Positions 33,835-48,500 are shown, counted from the stretch's first letter. The stretch is 64,000 bases of DNA from Buxus sempervirens (GCA_947561395.2 OX387187.1:27509829-27573828), one strand, 5' to 3'. A program made the numbers and translations. The notes: generated from the letters alone by a model not told the origin.

Positions 33835-36711
33835 TGTAGACACCCCAAAATTGCACGATTTTTTATAAGTCTTGAAGGAAAGAAATATTTTATTGGGAAT
33901 TTCAATTCTTAGCATTGGGTTTGAGATCCTTAACCCATTTGAATCCAAAGCCGCAGAGGAAGAGGCCCGAATTCAATCTTTTATGCAAAGTCAAACTTTT
34001 TGGGGTTGAATTTTGTTGACTTTTGATCCCAGAAAATGAAATATTTTTTAAGCAAGATTTCAAGATAATTTTTCCCGGTAATCAGGTTTTTAGCAATGTT
34101 ATTGCATAAATGAATTTTTTGATATTTTAAATCTTGATAAATACCTTTGTATCAACATGTTGAATCTTTTTACCGGACCTGAAAACCGGAATTTAGCCTG
34201 GAACTGGAAATTTGACTTTTTATTCACTTGGAATTTGGGTCTAGAACTATTTTTAATGGATTCAAATGGGGAGGTGTTTGCTTATTTACATGTAATATCT
34301 TAAGTAAATGAAGATTAAAAAATACGAGGACATTTACTTAAACGATATTACATGTAAATAAGCCTGGCCTGTACAGCTAAGGCTCAAAACCAACCAAAAA
34401 TGTGCTGACCGTAGTATATGTGCGGTTTTTGAGAATTTGGTCTCAACCGCCCTGTATGTACGGTTGCAACCGCATACACAGCACGGTTGATGTTCATGCT
34501 TCTTGCGTGAGCTACCACGTGGCTCCCGGAAGCTTCGGCCGTTGAGCCACGTCGACAGCAATCATGACGAGCGTAACTAAATTGGAACCGCCCTGTATGT
34601 GCGGTTGAATTGAATTTGCATAGAAACCGCACATATAGTGACGGTTCTGTGGAAACCGCACTGTGTATGCGGTTTTGGTTGTTTCGAGGATTTGCGAAAT
34701 GGCTCGATCTCTGAGCCTTATTTACACATATTACCTCTCTCTCAGGGACTTGAACTCCCTGTTTTACCCTCCGAAACCTCTATATTTACATCAATTCAAG
34801 GCTTTAACTTGAATTGGAACAATCTAGAGAGATTTTTGAGCATACCCTTGGGACTTTTCTACCCTTGGCTTTGCCTATAAATAGAGGGGTCCTCCTCTTG
34901 CAAATGGCTGGCAATTTGAAGTATAGAAGCTCTGCAAGAAGAAGAGGAACTCTGCTGGATTGTCCACTCAAAGGCTCAAGCTACCAAGGTAAAGTTCTTT
35001 TTACATTTCTTGCTTCTCCTTTACATTTACACTCTCATCTTCTACCTTTCTGTAGTGTAAGGCCCTTTGTGCATTTTTGAAGCCCCAAACCTCTTCCAAA
35101 GTACCTGGGAATCCTCTCTAGCCGTAAAACGTGAAGAGAGAGCCTTGGGAAAAAGAAGTAGGAATGGATCCTCTAGGCTTAGAACCTACAAGTGATGAAG
35201 AGCATGCTATTTGGTTATTTTGAGCCTATGGATGATTTTTCTGATGTTTATTCATTTGCTTCTGGAGAAGTTGTGTGAATCCTTGCTCCCAATAGCAATG
35301 GATTCCAGCCTTCTCCTAGAGAGTGGATTTCCATCTATTCACACACTCTTCACTATTTTCATCAAATAAGCTATATCTTAGATTTCCGTGTTTAATACGG
35401 GAAATCTGAAATTATTGGCTTCAGAATGAATTCTAGAACTTCATGAGATTGTTTTTGTTGATTTTCAAGTGTTTTGGTCGAATTAACTTGCACACATGCA
35501 CTAGTTTGGCTTTTTCTTCAAAAATCTTCAAAACAGGGCAGCATCTGTGGCCTATCTTAGAATGCTCATAACTTCATCCTCCGGATGAATTTTTGAGTGA
35601 TTCCAAAGACATATGATAGATGAGTATGTCTAGTTTATATCTGGAAAATTTCGTTTACTTTTATGAACTCAATTTTTGACACCATTTGTTCAAAATCTGT
35701 AAGTCAGTTCAGCCCAGATTGCTGAACTTGCCGCTTTGATGGTGCACCATTTGCTCAGTTTTAATCCGTTTTGAGTGATTTCAGTTTCTGAGTTTTCCTT
35801 AAGAAGTCTATTTTCATTTCCAACTGGTCTCAGCAGATTTTGGTTTGATTTGAGGCTTGTGTGTGCTTGATGGACTCAGAGCTGCTCGCTGGCATAGTCC
35901 AGAGCTAATCTAGGGTCTTCTAGGCCTATTCGAGAGAGCACACAAGCCACATCCGGATAGAGTTTGGTGTGAGACTTATTTCTTTGGAAAGATGGCACCA
36001 CATACTTCTTCCATGCAAATTTTCATGGATTTTTATTGAGCCAAACTCCACGAATAGGATTTTGAAAATGCCTATTCACCACTTTTTCCAAATTATAACA
36101 GCAGATTTCAGATGTGGATTTTTCTCTCGTTTTAAATCAGACTGAGCTGAATTTTTTACTATATACTCTACTATATACCAGTTTTCAAATGGCTTTGGTT
36201 TCATTGGATTTGGATTTAAATTGAATGAGTTATGGTTAATCGAAGCTTTCAAGTTCTCATAATCAGATTTTTCCAGATTTACCTTGAATTGGTCTTGCTT
36301 CAAATTTTACTTGGATTTTCCTTCACACATGAAGTTCTAAAGTGATATATCCATGAGGAGAGTCTAAACTCATTGGACTACTCAGGTGGAATAATCACTT
36401 ACATTCTGCTTACTTTTAAGCAACCTTTGTCTATTTTGATTAGCAAACAATCCTTAGCATAAGCAAACATGTGGCAACCGTCTTAGACGGATGAGTGGGG
36501 GTGCCTAACACCTTCCCCCGCTCATAAATAATTCCCCTTACCTAATCTCTGGATTTTTCCTTGTATTAGAGCTACTTTGGCTCTATTTGGCTTCTATGAA
36601 CCCTTTGGTGCCCATTCACACCTTAACTTGGATGGTGACGACTCTTTATTTTTATCGATCCCCGCGTGATGATATCGGAAGTCATCCCAGGTGACATTTC
36701 CATGTCTCACA
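33835..36711 (+). mobile_element. Solo LTR of family 1, probably Ty3/gypsy
   Basis: It runs TGTAGACACCCC to TGTCTCACA, 2877 bp, with a near-perfect 5 bp duplication (TTAAG at 33830-33834, TTAGG at 36712-36716). It matches the minus-strand copy at 13227-16188 at both tips, in the long hairpin (34280-34362), the TATA region (TATAAATA at 34876-34883) and the GGTGCCTAACACCTTCCCC block near 36500. The palindrome array upstream of TATA (34420-34675) uses AACCGC/GCGGTT arms, unlike the sister copies. No internal region, so solo LTR. The changed duplication suggests it is older than 13227-16188. Confidence 0.83.
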
Positions 36712-38438
36712 TTAGGAAACCCCAATACGTGAGAATGAGTCTACATGATAAGAACTCTCTAAAAATATGAGAAGTAGGGTCCCCCATTTCATTAACGTGG
36801 AATCGGTTGGAAAACTTCCTGACGAATAAGAAGATTTAGTTATGATGTTTGTGCAAAATGGAACTCAACTTTCTAACGATTCAGAAAATAGGATTCGTTG
36901 GGAGATTTGACAATCAAATAAAGCTTATAAATAATGACCTGCAGGCAAGGAAAATAAATCCCTCAATCAACACACAATACAACAACACTTAGCTATCCCG
37001 GTCTTTCCAAACCTCCTATCCAGTCTCCTCAATCCACCTTACTGTCATGCTATTCTTATAATATGAAGTAGCCTATTCTCTCCTGTTGTTTATGTTGTAA
37101 CAACATGTGGAGATTCCCCTTACTCCTCCTCGGCAAAGCTAACAAAGATACGCCGCACTCCAATCACCGCTAGGTACTATCTTCCTTACTCCTTCAACCA
37201 AGGCTAAAGGCAATCACTATGTGCACCCCAAAACCAGTAATCGTCAAGGTGGCCCCCGATCTCTTCTCTCTATACTTTGATCACGGCTATAAGGAAACAG
37301 GCAGCAGGTACCGAGATATTAATGGTTTTCATATTACCTTTTATTTATTTTTATCACTATTTATTTGTGGAATGACCATCACCCCACACGGCTCACAATC
37401 CTTGCACTTTTACATCAAACCGCCAACACCAGTTTGGCGTCACCTATTTTTATATTATTTTGGGCCGGCCGTCGTCCCACACAACCCACTATATCTACCC
37501 TTTCTACATCAAACAGCCACCACCAATGTGACCTTCATCTATCTTGCCATAAAATTAGGGATGGAACCTCAGAGAACAAACCCCAATCCTTCCAACAATG
37601 GCCAATTCAGAAGTCTCTATATCTACAGGTAGCTCAACATATCTAAACCACAATCCATCCTATTCTTCGTGCAATCAGCGTTAGGGGTCAACGTTTCCAA
37701 CTCCTTGCATCGACACAAATGCTGGCACGCCTGCACACTCACACATCCCTGAGTCAAGCTAAAAATTATGGGGACAAGGTTTTTCTAAGATAATGGAATT
37801 TTTATTTTCTAATTGACGTGAGACTTTTTGATAGTATGTTTTTGCAGGATATACACAGGCAAATATGTGTGCTTACGCTATGGTTAAGTTAGGTTACAAT
37901 CTTACTGCTGTAACGATATTACATGAACCACCATATAATATCAGACAAATCATGTATATTGATAATATAAGTAGGTCTTTTCCTAGACTATGTCCTAAAT
38001 AATGAATTTTATTACCTCGTAATCAGAAAGAAAAACAGAAGAATAAGAGTGTTTGTAGTCTTTAAAGGAGTTTTGAAGGATTATTAATGGGCCAAAATTT
38101 TGAGGAATATTACCTAGGCTACGCTTAAATAATAGTATAGATAATAGCGTCACAATAGATGCTATTTGGAAAACCATTTTTAAAAATTGTTTTTTGTCTT
38201 TTGACAACCAAAAACCGAAATTATGTTTTGCATGGACATTACATTAAATTCTAAGAACAGCCTTCGTTTATATGATGGGAAAATAAAATTTATCTTTGGA
38301 AATATCAAGATCTTTTCTGAACTTCCTAGTGTCATTTTTATAATTTCACTTTTGGTTAAACTAATTTCATTTTGGGTTGGAACTGTTGGACTAAAATGAA
38401 ATTAATTTGAATGGTCTTATAGAACCCAGTCATTCAAA
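36712..38438. other. Intergenic spacer, no gene supported
   Basis: Open frames of 90-137 codons near 37219-37646 have no recognisable domain and overlap in two frames with similar composition, so I do not call a gene. The sequence TCTATACTATTATTT on the minus strand near 38140 resembles a Helitron start but no matching end was found. Confidence 0.4.
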
Positions 38439-38522
38439 CCCATTTTCACTCTAATCATTTTGGACTCCCATTTTCACTCTAATCATTTTGGACTCCCATT
38501 TTCACTCTAATCATTTTGGACT
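38439..38522 (+). repeat. 28 bp tandem repeat, three exact units
   Basis: The unit CCCATTTTCACTCTAATCAT plus TTTGGACT occurs three times back to back (starts about 38439, 38467, 38495). The copies are identical, so the expansion is recent. It lies inside an older dispersed repeat that is also found near 29000-29300. Confidence 0.9.
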
Positions 38523-39544
38523 GGAAATATTAGTCACCACAAATCTCATAGAAGAATTCATTTAAATAGTTTGAGAATGACCCACCTTATGTACCCTATA
38601 TGCATTTGATCAGAGCTATCACCCCTCATCTACTATTAGTGAACCCGAAGTAATAAACCGTCTCAAAGCCCAGCCTCGCCGATGCGTGCCGCGAAATTTC
38701 AATAAAAATGTCAACAATGCTGGCTTTCTAGCGTTTCAACGAAATTTGGTCAATGTACCCCTTTTTCCCCATGAACACCGAAACTGAAACCTTGGTATAT
38801 TGTAACCCTCAACCATAGCGAGTAAGGGCTTTTGGCATGAGGAAGCTCTTCCTACGTCAAATAGCAGCTAACCAAATTTGGTAGACTAACAAGCATAGCT
38901 AGCTATCTTTTAATTGGCCTGTAGATCAAATGCATGAGCATAATACAACCCATACAAATGACGTATCAATGAAGGCAACATATGTTCAAATCCAGGTGGG
39001 TATCTCAATTTCTCAAAAGATTTGCTTGTGATGGCTTCTACAGGAGACTGGTTAAGTCCAGATGTCTGCAACATTTCCTTTTCTGCAACAAAACCTGTGA
39101 TTGATCGGTCTCTTTGCAAAAGGTAACCGTATTTTTAAAATATATAACCACCAATAAATACCAAGCAATGTCATTCATTTAACCCATTGAGCAACCCAGT
39201 GAAGGATCAATTCCTGGAAAGCAGAGTTGCTCTGACCAGATTAATCAAACTTTTTCCCAAAAACAGCGTCAGATGAATCAATGGATATTTAACTATATCT
39301 TATTACGACAAACTAGGAAAAAACAAAACTAGCACTGCTTGTGTAATGCATTTGGTTTCAATATTGATTGAGTATATAAACATGTACAAGGCAAGGTTCA
39401 CTCACAGCACCATTTCCAATGTGATTTCTTGCCAGACTTCGAAGTAAAACTGCAACCCCAAATGATTTTTGTACAAGTAGCACAACAGTTTCTGCACCCT
39501 CTCCTCCTAGCCTGTTTGACATTAGCAATTGTATGAAATTTCAC
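38523..39544 (-). other. HRD1 3' flank and possible 3' UTR exons
   Basis: On the minus strand, 39119-38910 holds a coding-like frame (KSFEKLRYPPGFEHMLPS; LIRHLYGLYYAHAFDLQAN then stop), and 39520-39424 another short one. They follow the HRD1 stop codon at 39547-39545. They may be spliced 3' UTR, an alternative C terminus, or the remains of another gene. No family is recognised and no splice link is proven. Confidence 0.3.
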
Positions 39545-42500
39545 CTAATGTTTGACTTCTTCAATCTCCCCACGATGCCTGCAGGCGGTATCAGAGGAAG
39601 ATGAGGATGCAGCAGTCTCTCCCTTGTTATCTGATGATAAATTGGGGCCTTTGCCCTTGTCTTCATCTGATTTCTGCTGATGTATAATCTGCAACTGGTT
39701 TTGCAAGACCTGATGAAGAATATTGAAGGGACAGAAAAGAATCAACAGGAGTAAAATAGCCAAATTAATAATTCCTCATAATTTTGGATGGAATATCATA
39801 GAATCTAGACCAAATATAATAGATATAACATTCAGCTCTATACTAATGCATTTAAAATGTCTTTTATAATTTATAAGCTCGCCTAGTTGCATTCAACCCA
39901 ACTTGGATTAGTAATCCAGAGACACTTGTTGTTGCATCAAAATATCTTTTTAAATATATGGGTATATTCAATTCCTTGTTTCCATTCTGACCGATATTTC
40001 CTCATGGATTTTGGTCCATTCTGACAGATATTCCCTCATGTAAAGCAAAATCCAGTTTTATGATCAACCTATCTAAATAACTAACATTTGGAATAAAACA
40101 TGTGCATACGCCTTCAGGAACAAAGTTACTTGATCAACAACAAAAATCCAATGTATAACTTTCTCTGGATCTCCCAGCCAGTGAGGTCTCAAATTGCGGA
40201 GCACATTTATGTGCAAGGTAATTACTGTTTGATATATCTACATAAATACTCACAATCACCAGAACATCTCTCTAAAGAAGCAAGGGAACAAAAATTTGAT
40301 CAATCGATTCATAATAAATGAAACCAAAAACCAACGTAAGACCAGGTAACTAATCTTAACTTCTATTAATCTAATTTATAGTCCTTACACTTTGAATTAA
40401 AATAAACATAAATGAAAGGCAAACTCACACAATTTTTCTTAAAACTCACATAACATTTACATTTTTAGCTCAATCAAAATAAATGAAAAACATAAACCTT
40501 AAACACACATGAATTTTCTTAAAATACACAACATTTTAAATAAAATTATCATGTCAAGGATACCTTTATAAACAATGGTACTTCTACCCTATTTTGAAGA
40601 CCAAAACATTAAAATCTCAATAATTTAGTAGAAATAGCTATTATAGATCTCTAAAAGACCTTTACAATGAGCCAAATATCATCCAAGTAGAAACACATCA
40701 TAAATTGAAACCTTAAAGAGAATAGAAACTTTCTTAGGAAGGGGGAGAGCCAGGGAAACACCATTTGGTGAGGTGGAGTGAGGTGTGTACTAGAATCGGC
40801 TCAGGAGATTTGAGATTAGGAAACACTCATCTTTAGAACTCAGCTCTATTGGGAAAGTGGCTTTCGTGGTTAGCGGAAGAGAAAGGGTCTTTGCGACATT
40901 CAGTTATTTCAAGTGAATTCTGCATACAGGGAAATGGACGAGACTTCAAGTCTACAGTTAGACCCAATTGAACTAGCCCTTGGAAAGAAATTTCGGCCCT
41001 CATGCCTATTTTCAGCCCTCAGTTTCCTTTAAACTTCAGTTGGGATCCTCTCACAGCTTTTGGCATGATATTTATTGGGGGAACAAGCCCCTTTCACTTT
41101 GTTTCCCCTGATTATTTTGTATTTGCTGCCTTTGAATCCTCTAGTCACTGAGATCCTCTCATGGCCATTTTCGGGTCTTAATTGGAGCCTCAAGTTTTAG
41201 TATAGATTTCCACTTAGTAGAGTTAGACAATGTGGGTTTGCTGCTAGAGGAGCTTAGTTCCATTGTTCTACAGCCCTCTCTCTCTAATGTCCGTTGTTGG
41301 CCCCTTTCATCAGATGGGTGTTTTCCTCTTTAAGTCATATTTCTCACATTTATGTCCATCCCCTAGTTTGCCAAAGCTTGGCTTTCCCCCACCTTCCTTT
41401 GGTTAGCCCCAGTTCCTTCCAAAGTCAAAGCCTTCATGTGGATGGTCTTCCTCAATAGCATCAACAGTCTTGATGTCCTCCAAAGATGTATGAAATTAAA
41501 TGCTACCTCCCCAAATGTGTTTGTGTGTTGTGCATGAAGAGTAAGGAATCACTGGATCACATTTTCATACACTGAATTTTCAGACACTATATGGTCTTAA
41601 ATTCTTAATTTGATTGGACTGAAGAAGGTGTTCCCTAGAACTCCATCTGATTTGTCAAAACAGTGACAGTTCCCTACATAGCAGACGAAAGGGAAAAGAA
41701 TGTACCATGCAGTTTTTTCTTTTTCTTTTTTTGCAAGGATTGCTGTATATGGTTAGCAAGAAATAAATGATTTTCCAAGGTGAAAAGGTGACGAAACTGA
41801 GGATTTTGGAGGATATTCTTTCCATGAATGTATCCTGGGTTTGTATCAAGGAAGAGTTTTAAGTCTTATGGAACTGAGGAGCTGCTAACAGATAGCAATA
41901 GTGCAAGCGACATTACGTGGGCTGTACCATGTTCTGTTTTTGCCTTCATGTTTTTCTCCTAGACTGCTACTTAGGTTTCTGTACTGATAGGGCAGGTTTC
42001 TGGTTTCAATTCTTGCCCGCATCTCATGGATAAGAAGTACATCCTTTTATCTTCTAAAACATTACCTCATTATTGATCAAAATTAAAAATTAAAAAAAAT
42101 ACAGAGATTAGAATCCAAAGTCCAAGCATATTACACGCAACCATTGAACTAAAAATTGATAAAGTATTCAACCACATCAAGCCCATACGAGTGTGAAGTA
42201 ATAGTTACTTATTTTGACCTAATATTGCGCGAGAGATTAAAATATAGGAAATCAGCATTAGTGGAAATTACAAAATCAAGTTGAACTTTAAAAGAGAAAA
42301 ATGTTTAAGACTATCAAAAATGATTTTTCAGATGATAATTACGAAGCAGGATTAATCACATAACTGACAAAAAGATATAATACCTCAATCTGGTGCCGAA
42401 GAAATTGTTCTTGAGCTTCTATGTTAGGAGCTGGTATATTATCATTGCCTACTCTTAGTCCACCACTGGAATTGCCACCAGGTGTCCGAAAAGGGATAAA

Positions 42501-45500
42501 GGCACTATGTGAAACCTGAGGAGAAGTGAAGTTAGGGAGTCCGCCTGCAAATGCAAACTGGTGGTGTTGTTGCCCAGAAGCATCTCTTTCTCCACCTGAA
42601 TCACTGTTGAATGAATCTGCCAAAGGCACATGCATCTGAGGGAGTAAAGCATATCCTGAGGACCTGAAATGCAAAGTAACACTAATTAGATGAATTATAG
42701 TAATGTAAGGGGCTAGTAATTTTGCATGAAATCATTAGATGTTTACCAATGCTAAATTTTTGTTCAATAGAAGACTGATTCATTTACAACCAGTCCAAAA
42801 AGATGAAAAATGATAATTCCCATCGCCTCAACGATCATTGCAAATAAACATTGTTTAGAAGCAAGATTTGCAAAATAAGCCAAATGCAACCACCTCACAA
42901 TGTCTCAATGATAAAATACTTGAAAATAATCAGACTCAATTCAACCATTCAGCCCTGTCATCCCAGCACAGCTTCCATGGTACCAACTACAAGCAAACTC
43001 CTGTGCAAACCAGCAGTGTATTTGGACTGTATCATCTACAGCAAGGATACTCCATACAAACGTATAGATACACAAGTGTGGGGCCCACCGAGTGAATATC
43101 CTGTGGGCCCCACATCTGTGCGTCTTGGTGTAGGGCTGTATATAGGATCTTGGCTGTAGGTGATACAGTCCAGTCTGTGCATCCTTTGGCCACACTTGTG
43201 TCAGATACATCTAACAAGTTATATAACTGAAAGAAACAATCTCTAGGAATTAAAATGCCAGGTTGCTACCATAAGCTAGTCCAAATTTTAAACAGACTAA
43301 ACCTTCCCATCAAACAGCCACTACATTCAACAACTACAAAATTCCAGCCAAACCCACATGCAGCTAAACCTTCCTCATCACCCATTAAGTTAAACAAAGC
43401 TACTATATTCCAGCTATACTATCTACTGGTCAAAATTTGAAATGCAAAATTTTGAAACTTCCCCAGATCAGAAAACTAAAACATTGATGCATGCTTGAAG
43501 CTATTTAGTGCTCATTTCTGCAGCATGTTAAAGCATCAATCTGCATCTTCCATCAGAAACATTAGTTGCTGGCCCCATCATATCCAACGGCAGAGCTTGC
43601 TCATGCAGTTGAGGCAGCATATATGTTAGTTCTCATCAAAGGGAGGCCTCAGTGACTTCGTCATATATTTTTAATCACTCAAGGAGTGATCTTTTGATAC
43701 CTGGCATCAGGTAATTTGCATCACTTATGTGATGCAAATTTTTTATCAATATAAGATAGTATGTCATGAACAAGACAATTAATTGGAAGTATGCCTCCAG
43801 CATCTGACTTTTTCTTTTTCTTTTTTTTTTATGAGCTTAATTTTGTACAAATACACCTTTGGTTCCCAACTATCCCCACAGAAACCAGTTTTTTAAATAA
43901 GCTGAGAAAAATGGAAAACAAGGAGGAAAAAAACACACATGATCTGTGAAGACTATGATTGTTTAACATAACATGTTAAGAAAACTGGTGATCTGATCAA
44001 GGAACTAACTTTAATTTTTTGGGAAATCACTTTGAAAGTAAACTATCAAGATGTTTTAGAGTTTAAGAACATAAGCTCAGGCCACCAATTTTATAATTAT
44101 TTAAATGTCACCAACATCCATTTTTCCCACATCATTTTATGATTAAGAACTATGTATAGCACAACTGAATTATTTAAATATAAAGATTTTAAGTAAATTT
44201 GAAAACCAAGCAAACTAGAAAAGTTAATATTTTTTGGTTCAAAAATCATGAACTGATTAATAAAAAAATAAATAGAATGAACTTTAAAGAGCAAAAAAAA
44301 CTAAACTAAAAAAGATAATGAAAGAATAAATTTCATAGTTTGAATTTTCAGATGCCTGAGGGACAAACGGTTCTTCCCTAATCACAAAAGTGTATTTCAG
44401 TTATTCTACAAAGGTAGTTCACCCGTGTCTTGACAATTCTTTAAAAAAATTACACCTCAAAGCAACATTTTGACCCATTTTTACCTTTTGTGTATTCAGT
44501 CTCCTATATCATACTTCTCAGTACTTCACTCTTTTTTTCCAGCATTCCATGGCATTAAACATGTGTGATGAAGGAAACAGCATGCACATCATTTTCCATA
44601 AATCATAGCAGAGGTTTGTTGTTTACTGAGGATAAAGGTTTGGTATGGTATCCATGCAAGAAGAACTAGAATTACACAGTTACTAAAGGGACTTCATGGC
44701 CTTCAATTCAGAATTGAATAAACAGATCCATATATCACTCATTTTGGGCAGAATGAAAAAGCAGGCTTCTATCTTATCTACAACGAAATTCCTAAGCTAC
44801 TTGACATCCAACATGTCAACCTTTGAAAAAATAGCACCAAGATATTAGTAAATCAAATACGCACACCAAAGGCAGAGTAAATGTGTTTATCACGGAGAAA
44901 AGAACATACCATGCAAATGTATTTGCATAAGGGTAAACATATGATTTTTCATATATAGATGCGGCGGCGGCGGCGGCTCTGAGTCTTGCTTGATGTTGGC
45001 TCAAATTATCATCTGCGATGTCGCCAGCTACTGAACCTTGAGTAGATACACCTGTTCCACCCACCATTATTCTCAAAGAATTAGCAAACGTTTTTCAACA
45101 TATAAATTTTAACTACTGTTTATAGAAGTATCTTTACCTCAACTTTTCAACAGTAAACATGACAACATTGCAAAACCAACATGATTAAACGACAAATGAC
45201 AATATTAAACCAGAGATGAGACAACATTTAGTTACTTGAGCCACTGAAGGTGTCAATTTACAAGCAGAAAGTCATTTTCAAACAGAAAGTTAACAGCAAT
45301 CACAGAATCCTGAGTTAACAACTGCATGTCTAAGTTTGTTTAACAACCAAATATATGTCGAAACATATATATACAGTGTTCCAAAAATACCTCTATGATC
45401 CTAGGAATTAGATTGCCCAGTGTAAGAACAAGATTATTTAGTGTCAGAAAGAAATTCTTACACTATATGCTTTCTTTTTTCTTTTTCCCCCGTTTCTTCG

Positions 45501-48500
45501 GGTGAATAAGGGAAGATATGCTTGGAAAAAGAGAGCTAGAGAGAATATCTGGCTCAAGTTCAGTAGAATTGCAATCTGATGTGTTCCTAAGCCCAATCCA
45601 GTTCAAGATTATTTACAATCTCAAGTTCAGTAGAATTTTCTTTTATTATCTTCCTTTGAACATTTTGTACTTAAAATAACCCTGCTATAGAACTTCTATT
45701 TCTCAATTATCAGTAAGATCAACTAATTGCTATTTACTGTTGCCATTATTTTTGAACTTATTCAATGTATCACAAATCAATGTTAATTATCAAATGGTTT
45801 TAAAATGACATCTCAGCCCTACCAATACATAAGACTAAATGAAAGTATGTGCCTAGCTCGAACTTTCTAGGTAGGATAGCAGCTCACTCATATACCTATG
45901 CAACCATCTAAAGCATACACCTCATGTTCGATCTGGACCACAGATAATTCAGTCTAGTTCAATTAAAAGGGGACATATATCACAGTTTATTGACCAGAAT
46001 TAAAACAAAGATCTATAGTATCACATCAGCACCATTTTATCAGATAAGTCACAGTATCATCTAATCATCAAACCATCCTCCCTTGTTGAGAAGGACAGAC
46101 AAACTTCAGTAAGTACTACAAGAAGATATAAGTTCTTAATTTACTCCAACCATGTGAATAGGCTTGCAATCCTAACACCATGACCAAACCAGCCCAGAAT
46201 TATCTCAACTACAAACAACTTACCAAAATCCACGAAACAAAGGCCAGCGACCATGCCAGCTATGCATAAGCACAAGGCAAACAAATAACTCAAAATTTAA
46301 TCCAACAGAATCAAACAAATTTAATGTCCAACTTTATACTCGTCATGACAACAGAGCTACATATATTCCTATAAGATTACAACCTGATTTCAATTAATAG
46401 TATGATATCAAGTTTTCCTTTTTTAGCAGAACTCCGCAGCATATTTAGTATATAGATTTGGGTTATAATAAAATTAGCAAAAATGAATGTTTTTCTTTAT
46501 TAAAAAAAGCATCCAAAACTTTTTAGTTTGAGTTGAAACTCTTAAACGAGACAGGAATAAGATTGATTTATCAGCCCCATGATTATTGTAAATTTTCATT
46601 TAAAAATGTATTTTTTAATCGTTATTTTTTCAAAAACATAATTAAAATATCAAAAAAATTATTTTGATTGTATTAAAGCTTGACATTTGGGTTTCAAATT
46701 CTTTTCGTGAGATGAATGAGATAATTGCTGATATTATTATTTATATCAACCCCCGATGACTATCAAAATTTTTATTTAAAATCTGGTTTTTTTAATTACT
46801 ATAATTATTTGGATTTTCTTATTTATTTTTTATTTAGTTATTGATATTTGTATGGACTATGGAACATTTTGGGAATGATCATAATTGCATTGTCATATGA
46901 ATAAATTTTATTACTCTATTTATTGTTTTATTAGTATTTTAACTGAAAAGACATGGAGTATATAAAACAAGACTGATAAAAACGTAGATTAACTGTATGA
47001 TTTTTTATAGAACAGAATGGAGAGACAAGATTCATGTCGCTGACCCTACTTTGGCAGGAACTGGTTATGATGATGATGAGTATTTTATACCTGTAGCTTT
47101 TCTTATTCTTTAACTAAATTTTCACTCGTTTTTGTACATGCCAACTAATTTCTATGGTAATAATATATATTCTTTTTATAAGCTTATTATATAAGAAGTA
47201 TATTTATTTATCATAGTTTTAGCTTATCTTTCTATGCAATAGGTTTTGTTTTAAGTATAGACCATTTTTTGTGCTTCTCCACCATTTTATAGTGTATCCA
47301 ATATGTATCTCAGATTCTCAATATGCTTCCATTTCTAAATTGGTTCGATATGGTAGATTAGCATGATATTTTGAATCATGCATGGAACAGCCAATCGCTT
47401 CAGCAAGTATTCCCGCACGCTTCACACCTTTGAGAAGTATAAAGCCCCATTAAACAACAGAGAACAGTTCAGCATTCAAAAAGAACTGAAGCATCTTCTC
47501 TGGTGACTAACTACCCACTGAACTGCTGAAAAAGAAACTTGACACTGTAAATTAAAGTTAAAATGTCTCTTATTCATTCAGCCAAAAGCCAGACTGCAGA
47601 TAGACCACACTAGTCCAAGTCCAACTCAATCCACCCTCTGCCACAAAAATGGACTTAATATTAATCCCCTCAAAGATATTACTATACTCAGAATCAACCA
47701 AAGGAAATACAAGCACCGTTGCTATTATTCCATATCAAACCTCATCGGTTTTTTTATTATCAGTAAGCACGTGTATTATATATATGATAAAGTAGAGTAC
47801 AGGTATACAAAAAGTGTACCAGGACATCCAGGTAACTACATATCTAGCTTAGGGAACCCTCTAGGACAGGGATGAAGACATACAATCGAATCACACCTTT
47901 TCTTCTAACTCTTGAAAATTATTACATAACAGAAAAATCCTCAATAGGTATGTTAGCCGCTTGACCTATCAACCAAATGTGCATTATCCTCAAGGTAGCT
48001 CACTCTAAAACTATTCCACTGCTCTTGGAATTCCTAAAGATTCTCTTGTTCCTTTCGCCCCATATTACCCAAGCAATTACCGCGGGGGCTAAGTTCCAAC
48101 ACATGTCTCTATGACTTCTTTTTTCTTCAACCCCAAGCTTCTAGAGCTTGTCTAAAGTCCTTTTGATGTGCCCACACTACTTGTAGCCTGTGGCATATGC
48201 ATCCCCATAGCCTTGCAGTTCCTTTACAGTGAAGTAGTAAGTGGCTTACACTTTCTTCCTCCTCTTTAGATATGCTGCACCTATTTGCAAGCTGCCAACC
48301 TCTGTGCTTCAAATGATCCACAATTAGTATTTTATCAAATGCAGCAGTCCACAAGAAAAATACCACTTTTACTTGGAATTTTGTTTGCCCAAATATCTTT
48401 AAACACCTTCATCTCCAGATTTGAACAATGTAAGCGATCATAGGCCTCCTTTACTGAAAACAGCCCAGATTTGCTTTGTGTCCATATTCTTTTATCTTCT

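Noticed and set aside
37219-37646. Open frames of 137 and 93 codons
   Set aside because: They overlap in two frames, and have no recognisable domain, splice context or codon pattern.
38120-38145. Helitron 5' end on the minus strand (TCTATACTATTATTT)
   Set aside because: No partner CTAG end with hairpin was found at lower coordinates. It may be a lone relic.
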